From the NCBI GenBank assembly GCA_965198895.1, contig OZ240676.1, positions 4,402,001 to 4,466,000 on the forward strand: DNA of 64,000 bases. Direction: 5' to 3'. Shown one piece after another: positions 34,757 to 43,556 of the stretch (positions within the stretch are counted from its first letter, which is position 1; each line of letters opens with the position of its first letter). The stretch is from LMUY01 sp965198895. Lineage in GTDB: Bacteria > Pseudomonadota > Alphaproteobacteria > Acetobacterales > Acetobacteraceae. Position numbers and translations under genes: made by a program. Under the pieces are notes generated by a model. The model saw only the letters and a program-made list of their open reading frames with translations. It was not told where the DNA came from and did not search any database.

Positions 34757-35689
34757 ATGGCAGAAATAGTGGTCGTTTGCGAGGTCGGCCCACGCGATGG
34801 TCTGCAGATGGCCAAGGGCCGCATGGCGACCGACGCCAAGATCGCATGGATCGCGGCGATGGCTGTGGCGGGCGTCCCCGAGATCGAGGCTGGCAGCTTC
34901 GTGCCCGCCCGAGTGATCCCGCAGATGGCCGATACCGACGCGGTGGTGCGGGCCACGGTCGGCCTGCCCGGCGTCACTATCACTGCACTCGCCCCCAATC
35001 TGCGCGGCGCCCAAGCGGCCCACGCGGCTGGCGCGGCCCGGGTGAGCATCCCCGTCTCGGTCAGCGAGGGGCATAGCCAGGCCAACCTGAACCGCACCCC
35101 GGCCGAGCAGGTGGCCGAAGTCGGCCGGATCGTCGCGTGGGCCCGTACGCAGGACCGTAAGATGGCGATCGTGGCGGCCTGTTCGACCGCGTTCGGCTGC
35201 TCCATCGATGGCGCCGTGCCCGAGGCCGCGGTGTTGAAGGTGGCCGCAGCGTTGGCGGCAGCGGGCGTGGGGGCGGTCAGCCTCGCCGACACCGTGGGCT
35301 ACGCGCACCCGGCGCAGATCCGCAGCCTGGTCCGCGCCGTCCGCGCCGAGATCGGCGGCAAGCTCGACAATTTGCATCTGCACGACACGATGGGGCTGGG
35401 TCTGGCCAACGCCTTGGCCGGGCTGGAGGAGGGGATTCGCGCCTTCGACAGCTCGCTGGCGGGGCTGGGCGGCTGCCCGTACGCGCCGGGCGCCTCCGGC
35501 AACATCGTGACCGAGGACCTGGTGTTCATGCTGGAGAGCATGGGTTTTTCGACAGGCATCGACCTGGACCGCCTGGTTGCTACCCGCGACCTGCTGGCCG
35601 CCGGCCTTCCGGGCGAAGCCATGCACGGTGGCGTGGCGCAGGCTGGCTTGCCCAAGACGTTCCGCCCGCTGACGCGAATGGCTGCATGA
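34757..35689 (+). CDS. Hydroxymethylglutaryl-CoA lyase family protein
   Basis: 310 residues. The HMGL-like TIM barrel shows CEVGPRDGLQMAKG with the metal-binding Asp, GVSLADTVGYAHPAQ-like sequence (GAVSLADTVGYA), LHLHDTMGLGLANALAG with the His pair, and GGCPYAPGASGN with the catalytic Cys. It should split HMG-CoA or a related acyl-CoA to acetyl-CoA and a keto product. It is coupled with the next gene (ATGA). Confidence 0.92.
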   Translation: MAEIVVVCEVGPRDGLQMAKGRMATDAKIAWIAAMAVAGVPEIEAGSFVPARVIPQMADTDAVVRATVGLPGVTITALAPNLRGAQAAHAAGAARVSIPVSVSEGHSQANLNRTPAEQVAEVGRIVAWARTQDRKMAIVAACSTAFGCSIDGAVPEAAVLKVAAALAAAGVGAVSLADTVGYAHPAQIRSLVRAVRAEIGGKLDNLHLHDTMGLGLANALAGLEEGIRAFDSSLAGLGGCPYAPGASGNIVTEDLVFMLESMGFSTGIDLDRLVATRDLLAAGLPGEAMHGGVAQAGLPKTFRPLTRMAA

Positions 35690-36825
35690 GCGGTCCCTTA
35701 GCCGGCCTTCGGGTCGTCGAGTTCACCCACATGGTCATGGGGCCGGCCTGCGGGCTGGTGCTGGCCGATTTGGGGGCGGACGTGATCAAGGTCGAACCCT
35801 CGCCCGACGGCGACAACACGAGGCGGCTGGGTGGCTCGGGCGCCGGCTTCTTCGCCATCATGAACCGCAACAAGCGTTCCATGGCGGTGGACATGAAGTC
35901 TCCTGAGGGCCTGGCCGCCGTGAAGCGCCTGCTGAACACCGCCGACGCGCTGGTGGAGAACTTCCGACCGGGCGCGCTGGATAAGCTCGGCCTGTCCTAC
36001 GAGGCGCTGCGGGTGGAGAACCCGCGGCTGATCTACGCCTCTCTCAAGGGCTTCCTGCCGGGCCCGTACGAGCACCGGGTGGCGCTGGACGAGGTGGTGC
36101 AGATGATGGGCGGTCTGGCCTACATGACCGGGCCGCCCGGCCAGCCGCTGCGCGCCGGGTCGTCGGTGAACGACATCATGGGCGGCATGTTCGCCACCAT
36201 CGGCATCCTGGCCGCGGTGCAGGAGCGCCACGTCACCGGGCACGGCCGCCACGTGCAGGTGGGGCTGTTCGAGAACAACGTGCTGCTGATGGCTCAGCAC
36301 ATGGCGCAGTACGCCATTTTGGGCCGCGAGGCGCCGCCGATGAGCGTGCGCCAGGTCGCCTGGCCGATCTACGACTTGTTCGAGACCTCCGATGGCGGCC
36401 AGGTGTTCGTCGGCGTGGTGACCGACACGCAGTGGCGCCTGTTCTGCACCGAGTTCCACCTCCCCGAACTCGCAGCCGACCCGGCGTTGCTGACCCAGCC
36501 GCAACGCGTGGCCTCTCGCCCCCGGGTGCTGCCGATCGTGGGCGCCGCACTGCGCCAGTACGACCGTGCGGCGCTGATGGAGAAATGCGAACGCCTGGGC
36601 CTGCCGTTCGCCCCGATCACGCGGCCGGTGGAACTGTTCGACGACGTGCACCTGAACGCATCCGGCGGACTGGTACCGGTGACGCTACCGAACGGCGAGG
36701 CGACCAAGCTGCCTGCATTGCCGCTGAGTTTCGATGGCGAGCGCCCGGTGCAGCGCAGTGGACTCCCGGCAGTCGGGCAGCACACGGCGGAGGTGATGGC
36801 GGAGTTGGACGCGCTGTTGGCCTGA
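35686..36825 (+). CDS. CaiB/BaiF-type CoA transferase
   Basis: 379 residues. PLAGLRVVEFTHMVMGPACG, LADLGADVIKVE, KRSMAVDMKSPEG, and a catalytic Asp region at VNDIMGGMFATIG are the class III CoA-transferase signatures. It likely loads CoA onto the acid that the lyase upstream then cleaves, for example a branched 3-hydroxy acid; the pairing is seen, the substrate is inferred. Starts in the lyase stop. Confidence 0.93.
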   Translation: MSGPLAGLRVVEFTHMVMGPACGLVLADLGADVIKVEPSPDGDNTRRLGGSGAGFFAIMNRNKRSMAVDMKSPEGLAAVKRLLNTADALVENFRPGALDKLGLSYEALRVENPRLIYASLKGFLPGPYEHRVALDEVVQMMGGLAYMTGPPGQPLRAGSSVNDIMGGMFATIGILAAVQERHVTGHGRHVQVGLFENNVLLMAQHMAQYAILGREAPPMSVRQVAWPIYDLFETSDGGQVFVGVVTDTQWRLFCTEFHLPELAADPALLTQPQRVASRPRVLPIVGAALRQYDRAALMEKCERLGLPFAPITRPVELFDDVHLNASGGLVPVTLPNGEATKLPALPLSFDGERPVQRSGLPAVGQHTAEVMAELDALLA

Positions 36826-36949
36826 ATTCCACCCTTAAGATTGTGCGGCTTGAGAAGGGTGGGGTTCAGCCCACCGATCCGTCTGGGTCCCTGCTGGCTC
36901 GACGACGTTCTAGACCAGCCTCGCGCGCTAATCATTAGGAGGACCTTTG

Positions 36950-37396
36950 ATGGGCGCTGTGATCGTTCACACTGTAAGTTTGCCGAACGCCTACGTGATA
37001 AGCGATGACCGCGCCCGGATCGACATGGACTTTGTCCATAACTCGCTATCCACCGCTTATTGGGCCCTCGACCGGCCTCGTGCGCTGACGGAGCGCAGTG
37101 TGGCCAATTGCCTGTGCTTCGGCATCTATGCCCCGGACGGGACGCAGGTTGGCTTTGCCCGGCTGCTCACCGACTACGCCCTTCGCGCCCATCTCGCCGA
37201 CGTGTTTATCGAGCCCGCCATGCGGGGGCTTGGCCTGGGCAAGGCTTTGGTAGACACCATCCTGGCACACCCCGAACTTGCAACCGTAACGCACTGGACG
37301 CTAACGACGGCGGATGCTCACGGACTTTATGCCAAGTACGGCTTTCGCCCCGGCGAAGCCGATGGGAACTGGATGACGATGCTTCGCATCTCGTAA
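36950..37396 (+). CDS. GNAT family N-acetyltransferase
   Basis: 148 residues from ATG 36950, 7 bp after a strong AGGAGG; the TTG at 36947 is disfavoured. Acetyl-CoA binding loop in IEPAMRGLGLGKALVDTIL and a C-terminal GLYAKYGFRPGE are typical. Substrate unknown. Confidence 0.9.
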   Translation: MGAVIVHTVSLPNAYVISDDRARIDMDFVHNSLSTAYWALDRPRALTERSVANCLCFGIYAPDGTQVGFARLLTDYALRAHLADVFIEPAMRGLGLGKALVDTILAHPELATVTHWTLTTADAHGLYAKYGFRPGEADGNWMTMLRIS

Positions 37397-37428
37397 GTGG
37401 CGAGTTGGGACGCAGCAACGCCGCGCAC

Positions 37429-37821
37429 TCAGCCCTCCCGTGCCGCGGTGCCCAGCATCGCGGCCCCGAAGGCAGCGGCAACTACCGTCACCACCGCCAA
37501 CTCCAGCCGCAGCCGGCTGCTGATCGCGTCCGCCTCGTGCAGCATGGCGGCGTGCATCGCGGCGCGGGCCGTGGCGACCCGTGCGGCGAGCGGGCCGGTG
37601 CCGTCGATCACCGTGGCGGCGCTGTCATCCAGCGGGTCGCGCAAAGCCTCCAGCGCCGGCTTGTCGTCACCCGCCCGCAGGGCGCGGTCCAGCACCGAGT
37701 CGCGCGCCATCATGCGCTCGTAGGGCAGGGGGGCGGCGTAGCTGGCGAACAGGCCCATCAGGCCGACCACGGCGAAACAGACCAGCAGGAAGGCGATCCA
37801 CGTCCCGGTATTGCGCTTCAT
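37429..37821 (-). CDS. Two-helix membrane protein, unknown
   Basis: 130 residues. Helix 1 (IAFLLVCFAVVGLMGLFASY) and helix 2 (LELAVVTVVAAAFGAAMLG) enclose an about 80-residue periplasmic or cytoplasmic loop of charged helix. No family was recognised. It converges with the GNAT gene. Confidence 0.7.
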   Translation of the reverse strand: MKRNTGTWIAFLLVCFAVVGLMGLFASYAAPLPYERMMARDSVLDRALRAGDDKPALEALRDPLDDSAATVIDGTGPLAARVATARAAMHAAMLHEADAISSRLRLELAVVTVVAAAFGAAMLGTAAREG

Positions 37822-37890
37822 GCCGCGCGCTATCCGCTAGGGCACGTGCGCCGTCAATGCCCGGGCGGCACGCGCCGCTCCGGTGCCGGG

Positions 37891-38307
37891 TCAGGCCCAG
37901 CCGAGCTCCTTCATGGTCCAGCCGGCATTCCAGATCTTGGTCATGTGCCGGATAACGCCGCCCTCGAAGACCATGACGTAGACGTAGTCGGCGTGCGTGG
38001 TCTTGCCGGTTGGTGGCTGCGGGCCGCCAGTGCCGCTATGCGTGCCGGAGAACACCGCGAACGCCGACACACTGGCGGTGCTCTCGTCGGTGGCGAAGGA
38101 TTTCAGCTCGTAGGTTGCGCCGGGCAGGGCGGCGAACAGGCCGGCCATCCAGTCGGCATAGCCTTGCAACGTGGCGATGTCGGTCAGCGGTTCGCTCTGG
38201 GCGGAGAAGGTGGCCCCGGGCGTGCAGAACGGCTGGCAGCCGTCCCAGCCTTTGCCGGTCTCGCAGGCGTCGAAGAAGTGCCGCGCGGTCTCGGTGATGG
38301 TAGCCAT
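37891..38307 (-). CDS. SnoaL-like domain protein
   Basis: 138 residues from ATG 38307. A one-domain alpha-plus-beta barrel of nuclear-transport-factor-2 type is indicated by the helix RHFFDACETGKGWDGC, the central GYADWMAGLFAALPGATYEL and the end VMVFEGGVIRHMTKIWNAGW. Members are ketosteroid-isomerase-like enzymes or binding proteins; the role here is unknown. Confidence 0.85.
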   Translation of the reverse strand: MATITETARHFFDACETGKGWDGCQPFCTPGATFSAQSEPLTDIATLQGYADWMAGLFAALPGATYELKSFATDESTASVSAFAVFSGTHSGTGGPQPPTGKTTHADYVYVMVFEGGVIRHMTKIWNAGWTMKELGWA

Positions 38308-38365
38308 GGGTGCTCCGATCCTGAACGGGGTGAGGTTGTTGCTGCTCCGTAATAGCAGGCGCTGC

Positions 38366-38394
38366 TTGACAGTCCAGGGCCACCCCGGTATCCG
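38366..38394 (+). promoter_or_regulatory. Candidate rpmJ promoter
   Basis: TTGACA (38366..38371), 17 bp, then TATCCG (38389..38394), about 70 bp upstream of the rpmJ start. The -35 is perfect, the -10 is partial. No experimental support. Confidence 0.35.
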
Positions 38395-38465
38395 CACCCC
38401 CTCGCCGCGACACACCGGCCCCGGTGCGTCGTGCCCTCGTTTTTGCTATTTGCCAGGTTAGACCC

Positions 38466-38591
38466 ATGAAGATCCGCAACAGCTTGAAGTCGGCCAAGGT
38501 GCGCGACAAGAATTGCCGCGTGGTGCGCCGCCACGGCCGGGTCTACGTCATCAACAAGAAGAACCCGCGTATGAAGGCACGCCAGGGCTAG
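38466..38591 (+). CDS. rpmJ: 50S ribosomal protein L36
   Basis: 41 residues, MKIRNSLKSAKVRDKNC then RVVRRHGRVYVINKKN and KARQG. This is the longer alphaproteobacterial form with one Cys, so it lacks the four-ligand zinc site of the 37-38-residue form. It binds 23S rRNA in the large subunit. It stands alone here, 155 bp after a divergent gene. Confidence 0.96.
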   Translation: MKIRNSLKSAKVRDKNCRVVRRHGRVYVINKKNPRMKARQG

Positions 38592-38655
38592 TCTTGCTGC
38601 AAGCAGCCTGAGCGCTCATGTTCCGGGGAACGAGATCGCCCCGGAGGACTTCGCG

Positions 38656-40083
38656 ATGCTGGCTTTGCCCGAGCCGAAAGCCGATGTGCTGGCCCGGCGT
38701 GACGAGATCATCGCGGGCTTGCGCGCTATCCTGCCCGATAGCGGCGTCATCAGCGAACCGCTCCGGCTGAAGCCATACGAGACGGACGGGCTGCCTGCCT
38801 ACCGCCAAGTGCCGCTCGCCGTCGCCTTGCCGGAGACGACGGAGCAGGTCGCCGCGGTCCTGAAGCTATGTCACGGCATGGGCGTGCGGGTTATTCCGCG
38901 TGGCGCCGGCACCAGCCTTTCGGGCGGAGCGATGCCGCTGGCCGACGCCGTGGTCGTCGGCATGATGCGGATGAACCGGATTCTCGACATCGACTACGCC
39001 GACCGCTGCGCCACGGTGCAGGCGGGGGTGACCAATATCGGCATCACCCAGGCCGTCCAGGGCGACGGCTTCTTTTACGCGCCCGACCCGTCGTCGCAGC
39101 TCGCCTGCATGATCGGCGGCAATATCGGCATGAACTCGGGCGGCGCGCACTGCCTGAAATACGGTGTGACGGCCAACAACGTGCTGGGCCTTACCGCCGT
39201 CACCATCGACGGCGAGATCCTTCACCTCGGCGGCGAGCATCTGGATGCGGCCGGCTACGATTGGATGGGCCTGCTGATCGGCAGCGAGGGCATGCTCGTC
39301 ATCGTGACCGAGATCGTGGTACGCATCCTGCGCGGCCCAGAGGGGGCGCGGGCGATGCTGGCGGCGTTCAAGTCCAACGAGATCGCCGGGCAATGCGTGG
39401 ATGCGATCATCGGCTCCGGCATCATTCCGGTGGCGTTGGAGTTCATGGACAAACCGGCGATCCACGCCTGCGAGGCGTTCGCCCATGCCGGCTACCCGCT
39501 GGACGCCGAGGCGCTGCTGATCATTGAGGTGGAAGGCAGCGTGGCCGAGCAGGACGACCTGCTGGACCGCATCAAGGCGCTGTGCGAGCCGTTCGACCCG
39601 ATCAGCATGCGTGTGTCGCAATCGGCCGAGGAAAGCCTGGCGATCTGGAAGGGCCGCAAGGGTGCGTTCGGCGCGGTGGGCCGGATCAGCCCAGACTACA
39701 TGTGCATGGATGGCACCATCCCCACCAGCCGCCTGCCGGAGGTTCTGCGGCGCATCGGCGAGATGAGCGAGCAATACGGCCTGAAGGTCGCCAACATCTT
39801 CCACGCGGGCGACGGCAATCTGCACCCGCTGGTCATGTTCGACGCCAACGATGCCGACAGCTTTCATCGGGCGGAAGCGTTCGGTGGCGACATCCTGAAG
39901 CTGTGCGTGGAGGTCGGCGGCTGCCTGACCGGCGAGCATGGGGTCGGGCTGGAGAAGCGCGACCTGATGGGCGTGCAATTCAGCGAGCCTGAGCTGGAGC
40001 GGCAGCGGGAGCTGAAATCGGCGTTCGATCCGCAGTGGCTGCTCAACCCGGCGAAGGTGTTTCCGTTGAAAGCCGCGGCTTAG
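38656..40083 (+). CDS. glcD: Glycolate oxidase FAD subunit
   Basis: 475 residues. The FAD-binding PCMH domain shows VIPRGAGTSLSGGAMPLADAVV and IGGNIGMNSGGAHCLKYG; the C-terminal part holds IFHAGDGNLHPLVMFD and GCLTGEHGVGLEKRD. GlcD oxidises glycolate (or D-lactate) to glyoxylate (or pyruvate) with electrons passed via GlcE/GlcF. First gene of the glcDEF unit, with a repeat-containing gap to glcE. Confidence 0.94.
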   Translation: MLALPEPKADVLARRDEIIAGLRAILPDSGVISEPLRLKPYETDGLPAYRQVPLAVALPETTEQVAAVLKLCHGMGVRVIPRGAGTSLSGGAMPLADAVVVGMMRMNRILDIDYADRCATVQAGVTNIGITQAVQGDGFFYAPDPSSQLACMIGGNIGMNSGGAHCLKYGVTANNVLGLTAVTIDGEILHLGGEHLDAAGYDWMGLLIGSEGMLVIVTEIVVRILRGPEGARAMLAAFKSNEIAGQCVDAIIGSGIIPVALEFMDKPAIHACEAFAHAGYPLDAEALLIIEVEGSVAEQDDLLDRIKALCEPFDPISMRVSQSAEESLAIWKGRKGAFGAVGRISPDYMCMDGTIPTSRLPEVLRRIGEMSEQYGLKVANIFHAGDGNLHPLVMFDANDADSFHRAEAFGGDILKLCVEVGGCLTGEHGVGLEKRDLMGVQFSEPELERQRELKSAFDPQWLLNPAKVFPLKAAA

Positions 40084-40100
40084 ACCGTGCTGACTCTTTT

Positions 40101-40229
40101 CTTCTCCCTCTCCCGCTTGCGGGAGAGGGCCGGGGTGAGGGTGCGACTGTCGCAAAATCATCCATGCCGGTGGCTTAGCGGCCCTCACCCCGACCCTCTC
40201 CCGTGAAGGACGGGAGAGGGAGAAGCGAG
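40101..40229. repeat. Two palindromic repeats in the glcD-glcE gap
   Basis: The first (40101..40142) holds CTCCCTCTCCCGCTTGCGGGA then GAGGGCCGGGGTGAGGG; the second (40181..40229) holds CCCTCACCCCGACCCTCTCC then CGTGAAGGACGGGAGAGGG. The second is directly before the glcE start, and its GGGAGAGGGAGA can act as the ribosome-binding site for GTG 40230. Confidence 0.8.
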
Positions 40230-41420
40230 GTGGGAGGCGACGCGCCTGGGGACGAAGCCGACATCGCCGCCACCGTCGCTGCCGCTTACGCCGCCGGTGA
40301 GCCGATCGAAGTCGAAGGCGCCGGAACGAAACGCGGCATGCTGCGCCCTGTGCAAGCCGCGCGCTCCGTCTCCACCCGGAACCTCCGCGGCATCACGCTG
40401 TACGCCCCAAAGGAACTCGTGATCTCCGCGCGCGCCGGCACTCCGGTCGCCGAGATCGAGGCTGCGGTCGCAGAGCATGGCCAGCATCTGATCGGCGAGC
40501 CACCCGACCTTTCCGGCCTGCTCGGCACCACGGGCCAGCAGACCATCGGCGGCATCATCGCCACCAACCTGTCCGGCCCACGCCGGGTCGCCTGGGGCGC
40601 GATGCGCGACCACGTGTTGGGCATCCGCGCAGTTGACGGGGCAGGGGCGATCTTCCACTCCGGCGGCCGGGTGCTGAAGAACGTCACGGGGCTCGATCTC
40701 TGCAAGCTGCTGACCGGTAGCCACGGCACGCTCGGCGTCATGACCGAAATCACCCTGAAAGTCCTGCCGGCCCCCGAATGCACCGGCACGCTCGTCCTGC
40801 CCGGCCTGGACGCGACCCGTGCGGTGGCCGCCCTGTCGGCCGGGTTAGGCTCGCCGTACAGTGTCTCCGCCGCCGCCTGGCTGCCGCGGGAGGCCGCTGC
40901 CCGCGTGCCGGCCTTGGCCGGGTTCGCCGCCTCCGTCGCCCTGCTGCGCATCGAGGAATTCACCGCCAGCGTGGCCTATCGAACCGGCCGCCTCGCAACG
41001 GACCTGCAGCCCTTCGGCCAAGCCGAACTGCTGGGCGACACGCTCAGCCGCGCCGCCTGGCGTGCCGTGCGCGATGCCGTGCCGCTCGCCGCCGAGCCGG
41101 GTGATGCCATCTGGCGCGTATCGGTCCGTCCCTCCTCCGGCCCCGGCATCCTGGCGGCCACCGGCCTGGCCGGGTTCCTCGACTGGGGCGGCGGCCTGGT
41201 TTGGCTCGCCGGCGACCCGGCCGCGCACGACTCCGTCACAGCGGCCGCCTCCGCCGCGGGCGGCACCTGGACCGTGATGCGCGGCCCCGACAGCTTTCGG
41301 ACCGCCGTGGACGTCATCCCGCCCGAACCCGCCGCCTTGGCCGCGATCACCCACCGGGTGAAGGCGGTCATGGACCCGGCGGGTATCCTCAACCCCGGCC
41401 GCCTCACCGCGGGAGCCTGA
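40230..41420 (+). CDS. glcE: Glycolate oxidase subunit GlcE
   Basis: 396 residues from GTG 40230; GTG 40203, inside the repeat, is an alternative. Marks are VEGAGTKRGMLRPV, LIGEPPDLSGLLGTTGQQTI and LLTGSHGTLGVMTEITLKVLP from the FAD-binding domain, and MDPAGILNPGRL at the end. It is the second FAD protein of glycolate oxidase. Confidence 0.93.
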   Translation: MGGDAPGDEADIAATVAAAYAAGEPIEVEGAGTKRGMLRPVQAARSVSTRNLRGITLYAPKELVISARAGTPVAEIEAAVAEHGQHLIGEPPDLSGLLGTTGQQTIGGIIATNLSGPRRVAWGAMRDHVLGIRAVDGAGAIFHSGGRVLKNVTGLDLCKLLTGSHGTLGVMTEITLKVLPAPECTGTLVLPGLDATRAVAALSAGLGSPYSVSAAAWLPREAAARVPALAGFAASVALLRIEEFTASVAYRTGRLATDLQPFGQAELLGDTLSRAAWRAVRDAVPLAAEPGDAIWRVSVRPSSGPGILAATGLAGFLDWGGGLVWLAGDPAAHDSVTAAASAAGGTWTVMRGPDSFRTAVDVIPPEPAALAAITHRVKAVMDPAGILNPGRLTAGA

Positions 41421-41423
41421 TTT

Positions 41424-42716
41424 TTGCAGACCAACTTCACCGCCGAACAACTGCGCGACCCCGAAATCGCCACCGCCAACGGCGTGCTCCGCACCTGCGT
41501 GCATTGCGGCATGTGCACCGCGACCTGCCCGACCTTCGTCCTGCTCGGTGACGAATTGGATAGCCCGCGCGGCCGCATCTACCTGATGAAGGACATGCTG
41601 GAATCCGGCCGCCCCGCTACCGCCGAGGTGGTGAAGCACGTGGACCGCTGCCTGTCGTGCCTGTCCTGCATGACGACCTGCCCCTCGGGCGTGAACTACA
41701 TGCACCTGGTCGACCACGGCCGCCGCTACATCGAGGAGACGTACACCCGCCCCTGGCACGAACGGCTGCTGCGCGGCCTGCTCGTTCGTGTCCTGCCCCG
41801 TCCGGACCGGATGCGCTGGGCGATGGTGGCGGCCCGGCTGGCCAAGCCGTTCCGCGGCCTGGTGCCCGCCGGCGTATTGGGTGAGCGGCTGCGCGCCATG
41901 TTGGACCTCGCGCCCAGCCACCTGCCGCCCCGCCAGTCGGTAACGGGCGTGCACAAGGCGGAAGGCGTGCGCAAAGGCCGCGTGGCGTTGCTGGCCGGGT
42001 GCGCGCAGCAGGTGCTGGCGCCGAGCATCAACGCCGCCACGATCCGCCTGCTTACCCGCATGGGCTGGGACGTGGTGGTCCCGCCGGCCGCCGGATGCTG
42101 CGGGGCGCTGACCCACCACATGGGCCGGCACGACCCGGCGATGGCCTCCGCCCGCGCCAATATCGCCGCCTGGACCGCCGAGGCGGACGGGGAGGGGCTG
42201 GACGCCATCCTGGTCAACACCTCGGGCTGCGGCACCACGGTGAAGGATTACGGCTTCATGTTCCGCAACGAGCCGGAGCGGGAGGCCGCCGAACGTGTCT
42301 CCGCCTTGGCGGCCGACGTGTCGGAGTTCCTGTTCCGGGTGAACTACATGCCGACCCGCGAGCCGCCCGGCCTGTCGGTCGCGTATCACGCCGCCTGCTC
42401 GCTGCAGCATGGCCAGCAGATCCTGACCCAGCCGAAGGGGTTGTTGCGCAACGCCGGGTTCACGGTTGTGGAAGCGGCCGAGGGGCATCTTTGCTGCGGC
42501 TCGGCAGGTACCTATAATCTGTTGCAGCCTGAAATCGCCGGACGTCTGCGGGAGCGCAAGCTGGACAACATCCGCCGCACGAACCCCGACCTGATCGCCG
42601 CCGGCAACATCGGCTGCTTGACCCAACTCGCCGGCGGCGGGCTGCCGACGGTGCACACCGTCGAGTTGCTCGACTGGATGGCTGGCGGACCCCGGCCCGA
42701 AGCGGTGCCGGTATGA
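41424..42716 (+). CDS. glcF: Glycolate oxidase iron-sulfur subunit
   Basis: 430 residues from TTG 41424, 3 bp after glcE. Two [4Fe-4S] motifs are visible (CVHCGMCTATCP and CLSCLSCMTTCP), then two CCG domains (GCCGALTHHMGR and LCCGSAGTYN). It carries electrons from GlcD/E to quinone at the membrane. Its stop overlaps the next start (ATGA, 42713..42716). Confidence 0.96.
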   Translation: MQTNFTAEQLRDPEIATANGVLRTCVHCGMCTATCPTFVLLGDELDSPRGRIYLMKDMLESGRPATAEVVKHVDRCLSCLSCMTTCPSGVNYMHLVDHGRRYIEETYTRPWHERLLRGLLVRVLPRPDRMRWAMVAARLAKPFRGLVPAGVLGERLRAMLDLAPSHLPPRQSVTGVHKAEGVRKGRVALLAGCAQQVLAPSINAATIRLLTRMGWDVVVPPAAGCCGALTHHMGRHDPAMASARANIAAWTAEADGEGLDAILVNTSGCGTTVKDYGFMFRNEPEREAAERVSALAADVSEFLFRVNYMPTREPPGLSVAYHAACSLQHGQQILTQPKGLLRNAGFTVVEAAEGHLCCGSAGTYNLLQPEIAGRLRERKLDNIRRTNPDLIAAGNIGCLTQLAGGGLPTVHTVELLDWMAGGPRPEAVPV

Positions 42717-43372
42717 TTGCAAGGACAATCCCCCTCCCGTTGAGGGAGGAGTTAGCGGAGCGGTGGCGACGGCACGGTGGTGGCCTACCCCTCACCCCGA
42801 CCCTCTCCCTCAAGGGGAGAGGGAGTATTTTCCTCGCGCTCCTCCTCCTCGCCGCGCCGGCATTCGCGCAACCAGCGTCGCAACCCACCCGCGAACAAAC
42901 GCTCGATCGCCTCCTCGGCCTGCTCAAAATTGCCCCCGACGAGCAGACCGCCGGGGCCGTGGAACGGTCAATCCAGGGCCAGTGGCTCGCGCAGGCCACC
43001 CCGGCCACCAAGCTGCTGCTGCTGCACGGCTTCAACGACCTGACCGAGAACCACCCCAACGACGCGCTAGACGATTTCGACGCAGCGCTCGACCTGCAGC
43101 CCGACCTGCAGGAGGGGTGGCACGGCCGCGCCATGGCCCGTGCGCAACTCGGCGACACGGCGGGCGCCACGCGCGACATCGCGGAGGTGCTGAGTCACGA
43201 GCCCCGGCAATTCGCGGCGCTGGAGGATTTGTCCCGCATCGCCGAGCAGCAGAAGAACTACAAAGGCGCCTACGAGGCCTGGCAGCGGGCGTTGGAACTC
43301 GATCCGAAGACGCCGGGCGGAGCGGACCGGCTGAAGGACCTGAAGACGAAGGCGTTCGGCGAGAACACGTAG
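42713..43372 (+). CDS. TPR-domain exported protein, repeat-derived N terminus
   Basis: 219 residues. The only plausible start is ATG 42713, overlapping the glcF stop. The first about 37 residues (IPLPLREELAERWRRHGGG and then LPLTPTLSLKGRGS) are translated from two palindromic repeats at 42725..42828. After that comes a hydrophobic IFLALLLLAAPAFA segment, a signal peptide that would be abnormally far from the start, and two TPR units (YEAWQRALELDP). Either initiation occurs near ATT/internal codons, or a long N region is used. The repeats appear to have inserted before a normal signal peptide. Confidence 0.75.
   Translation: MIARTIPLPLREELAERWRRHGGGLPLTPTLSLKGRGSIFLALLLLAAPAFAQPASQPTREQTLDRLLGLLKIAPDEQTAGAVERSIQGQWLAQATPATKLLLLHGFNDLTENHPNDALDDFDAALDLQPDLQEGWHGRAMARAQLGDTAGATRDIAEVLSHEPRQFAALEDLSRIAEQQKNYKGAYEAWQRALELDPKTPGGADRLKDLKTKAFGENT
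42725..42828. repeat. Two palindromic repeats inside the TPR gene 5' end
   Basis: CCCCCTCCCGTTGAGGGAGG (about 42729..) and CCTCACCCCGACCCTCTCCC TCAAGGGGAGAGGGAG (42788..42826, written in two parts) are the same family as at 9887 and 13218. Both are translated in frame as described for the gene. Confidence 0.82.
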
Positions 43373-43441
43373 GCTGACGGCGCGAGCGGCGGCGTTTCGA
43401 TCCGTGTCCGATCCGAAACCTCATACCAGGAGGCTATGACC

Positions 43442-43546
43442 ATGCCGTTCGTGACCGTCTCCCTGCCGACGGGTCAGTCCGCGGCGTATCACCGCGCCAT
43501 TGTCGATGGCGTTCACCAGGCCCTGGTCGCAGCCGATTTCCGCTAG
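43442..43546 (+). pseudogene. Truncated tautomerase (4-oxalocrotonate type) remnant
   Basis: 34 codons from ATG 43442, 8 bp after AGGAGG. MPFVTVSLPTGQSAAYHRAI then VDGVHQALVAADFR matches the first third of a tautomerase, with the catalytic Pro directly after Met. The rest of the usual about 60-130 residues is missing: after AA the expected FGIPEDDRF-like segment is not there, and a stop follows 10 bp before queC. The strong ribosome-binding site may now help translate queC. Remnant or very short peptide. Confidence 0.6.
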
Positions 43547-43556
43547 AACCATCCTC

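Noticed and set aside
41726..42238. Minus-strand frames opposite glcF
   Set aside because: GlcF has both iron-sulfur motifs and two CCG domains; the antisense frames have no motif.
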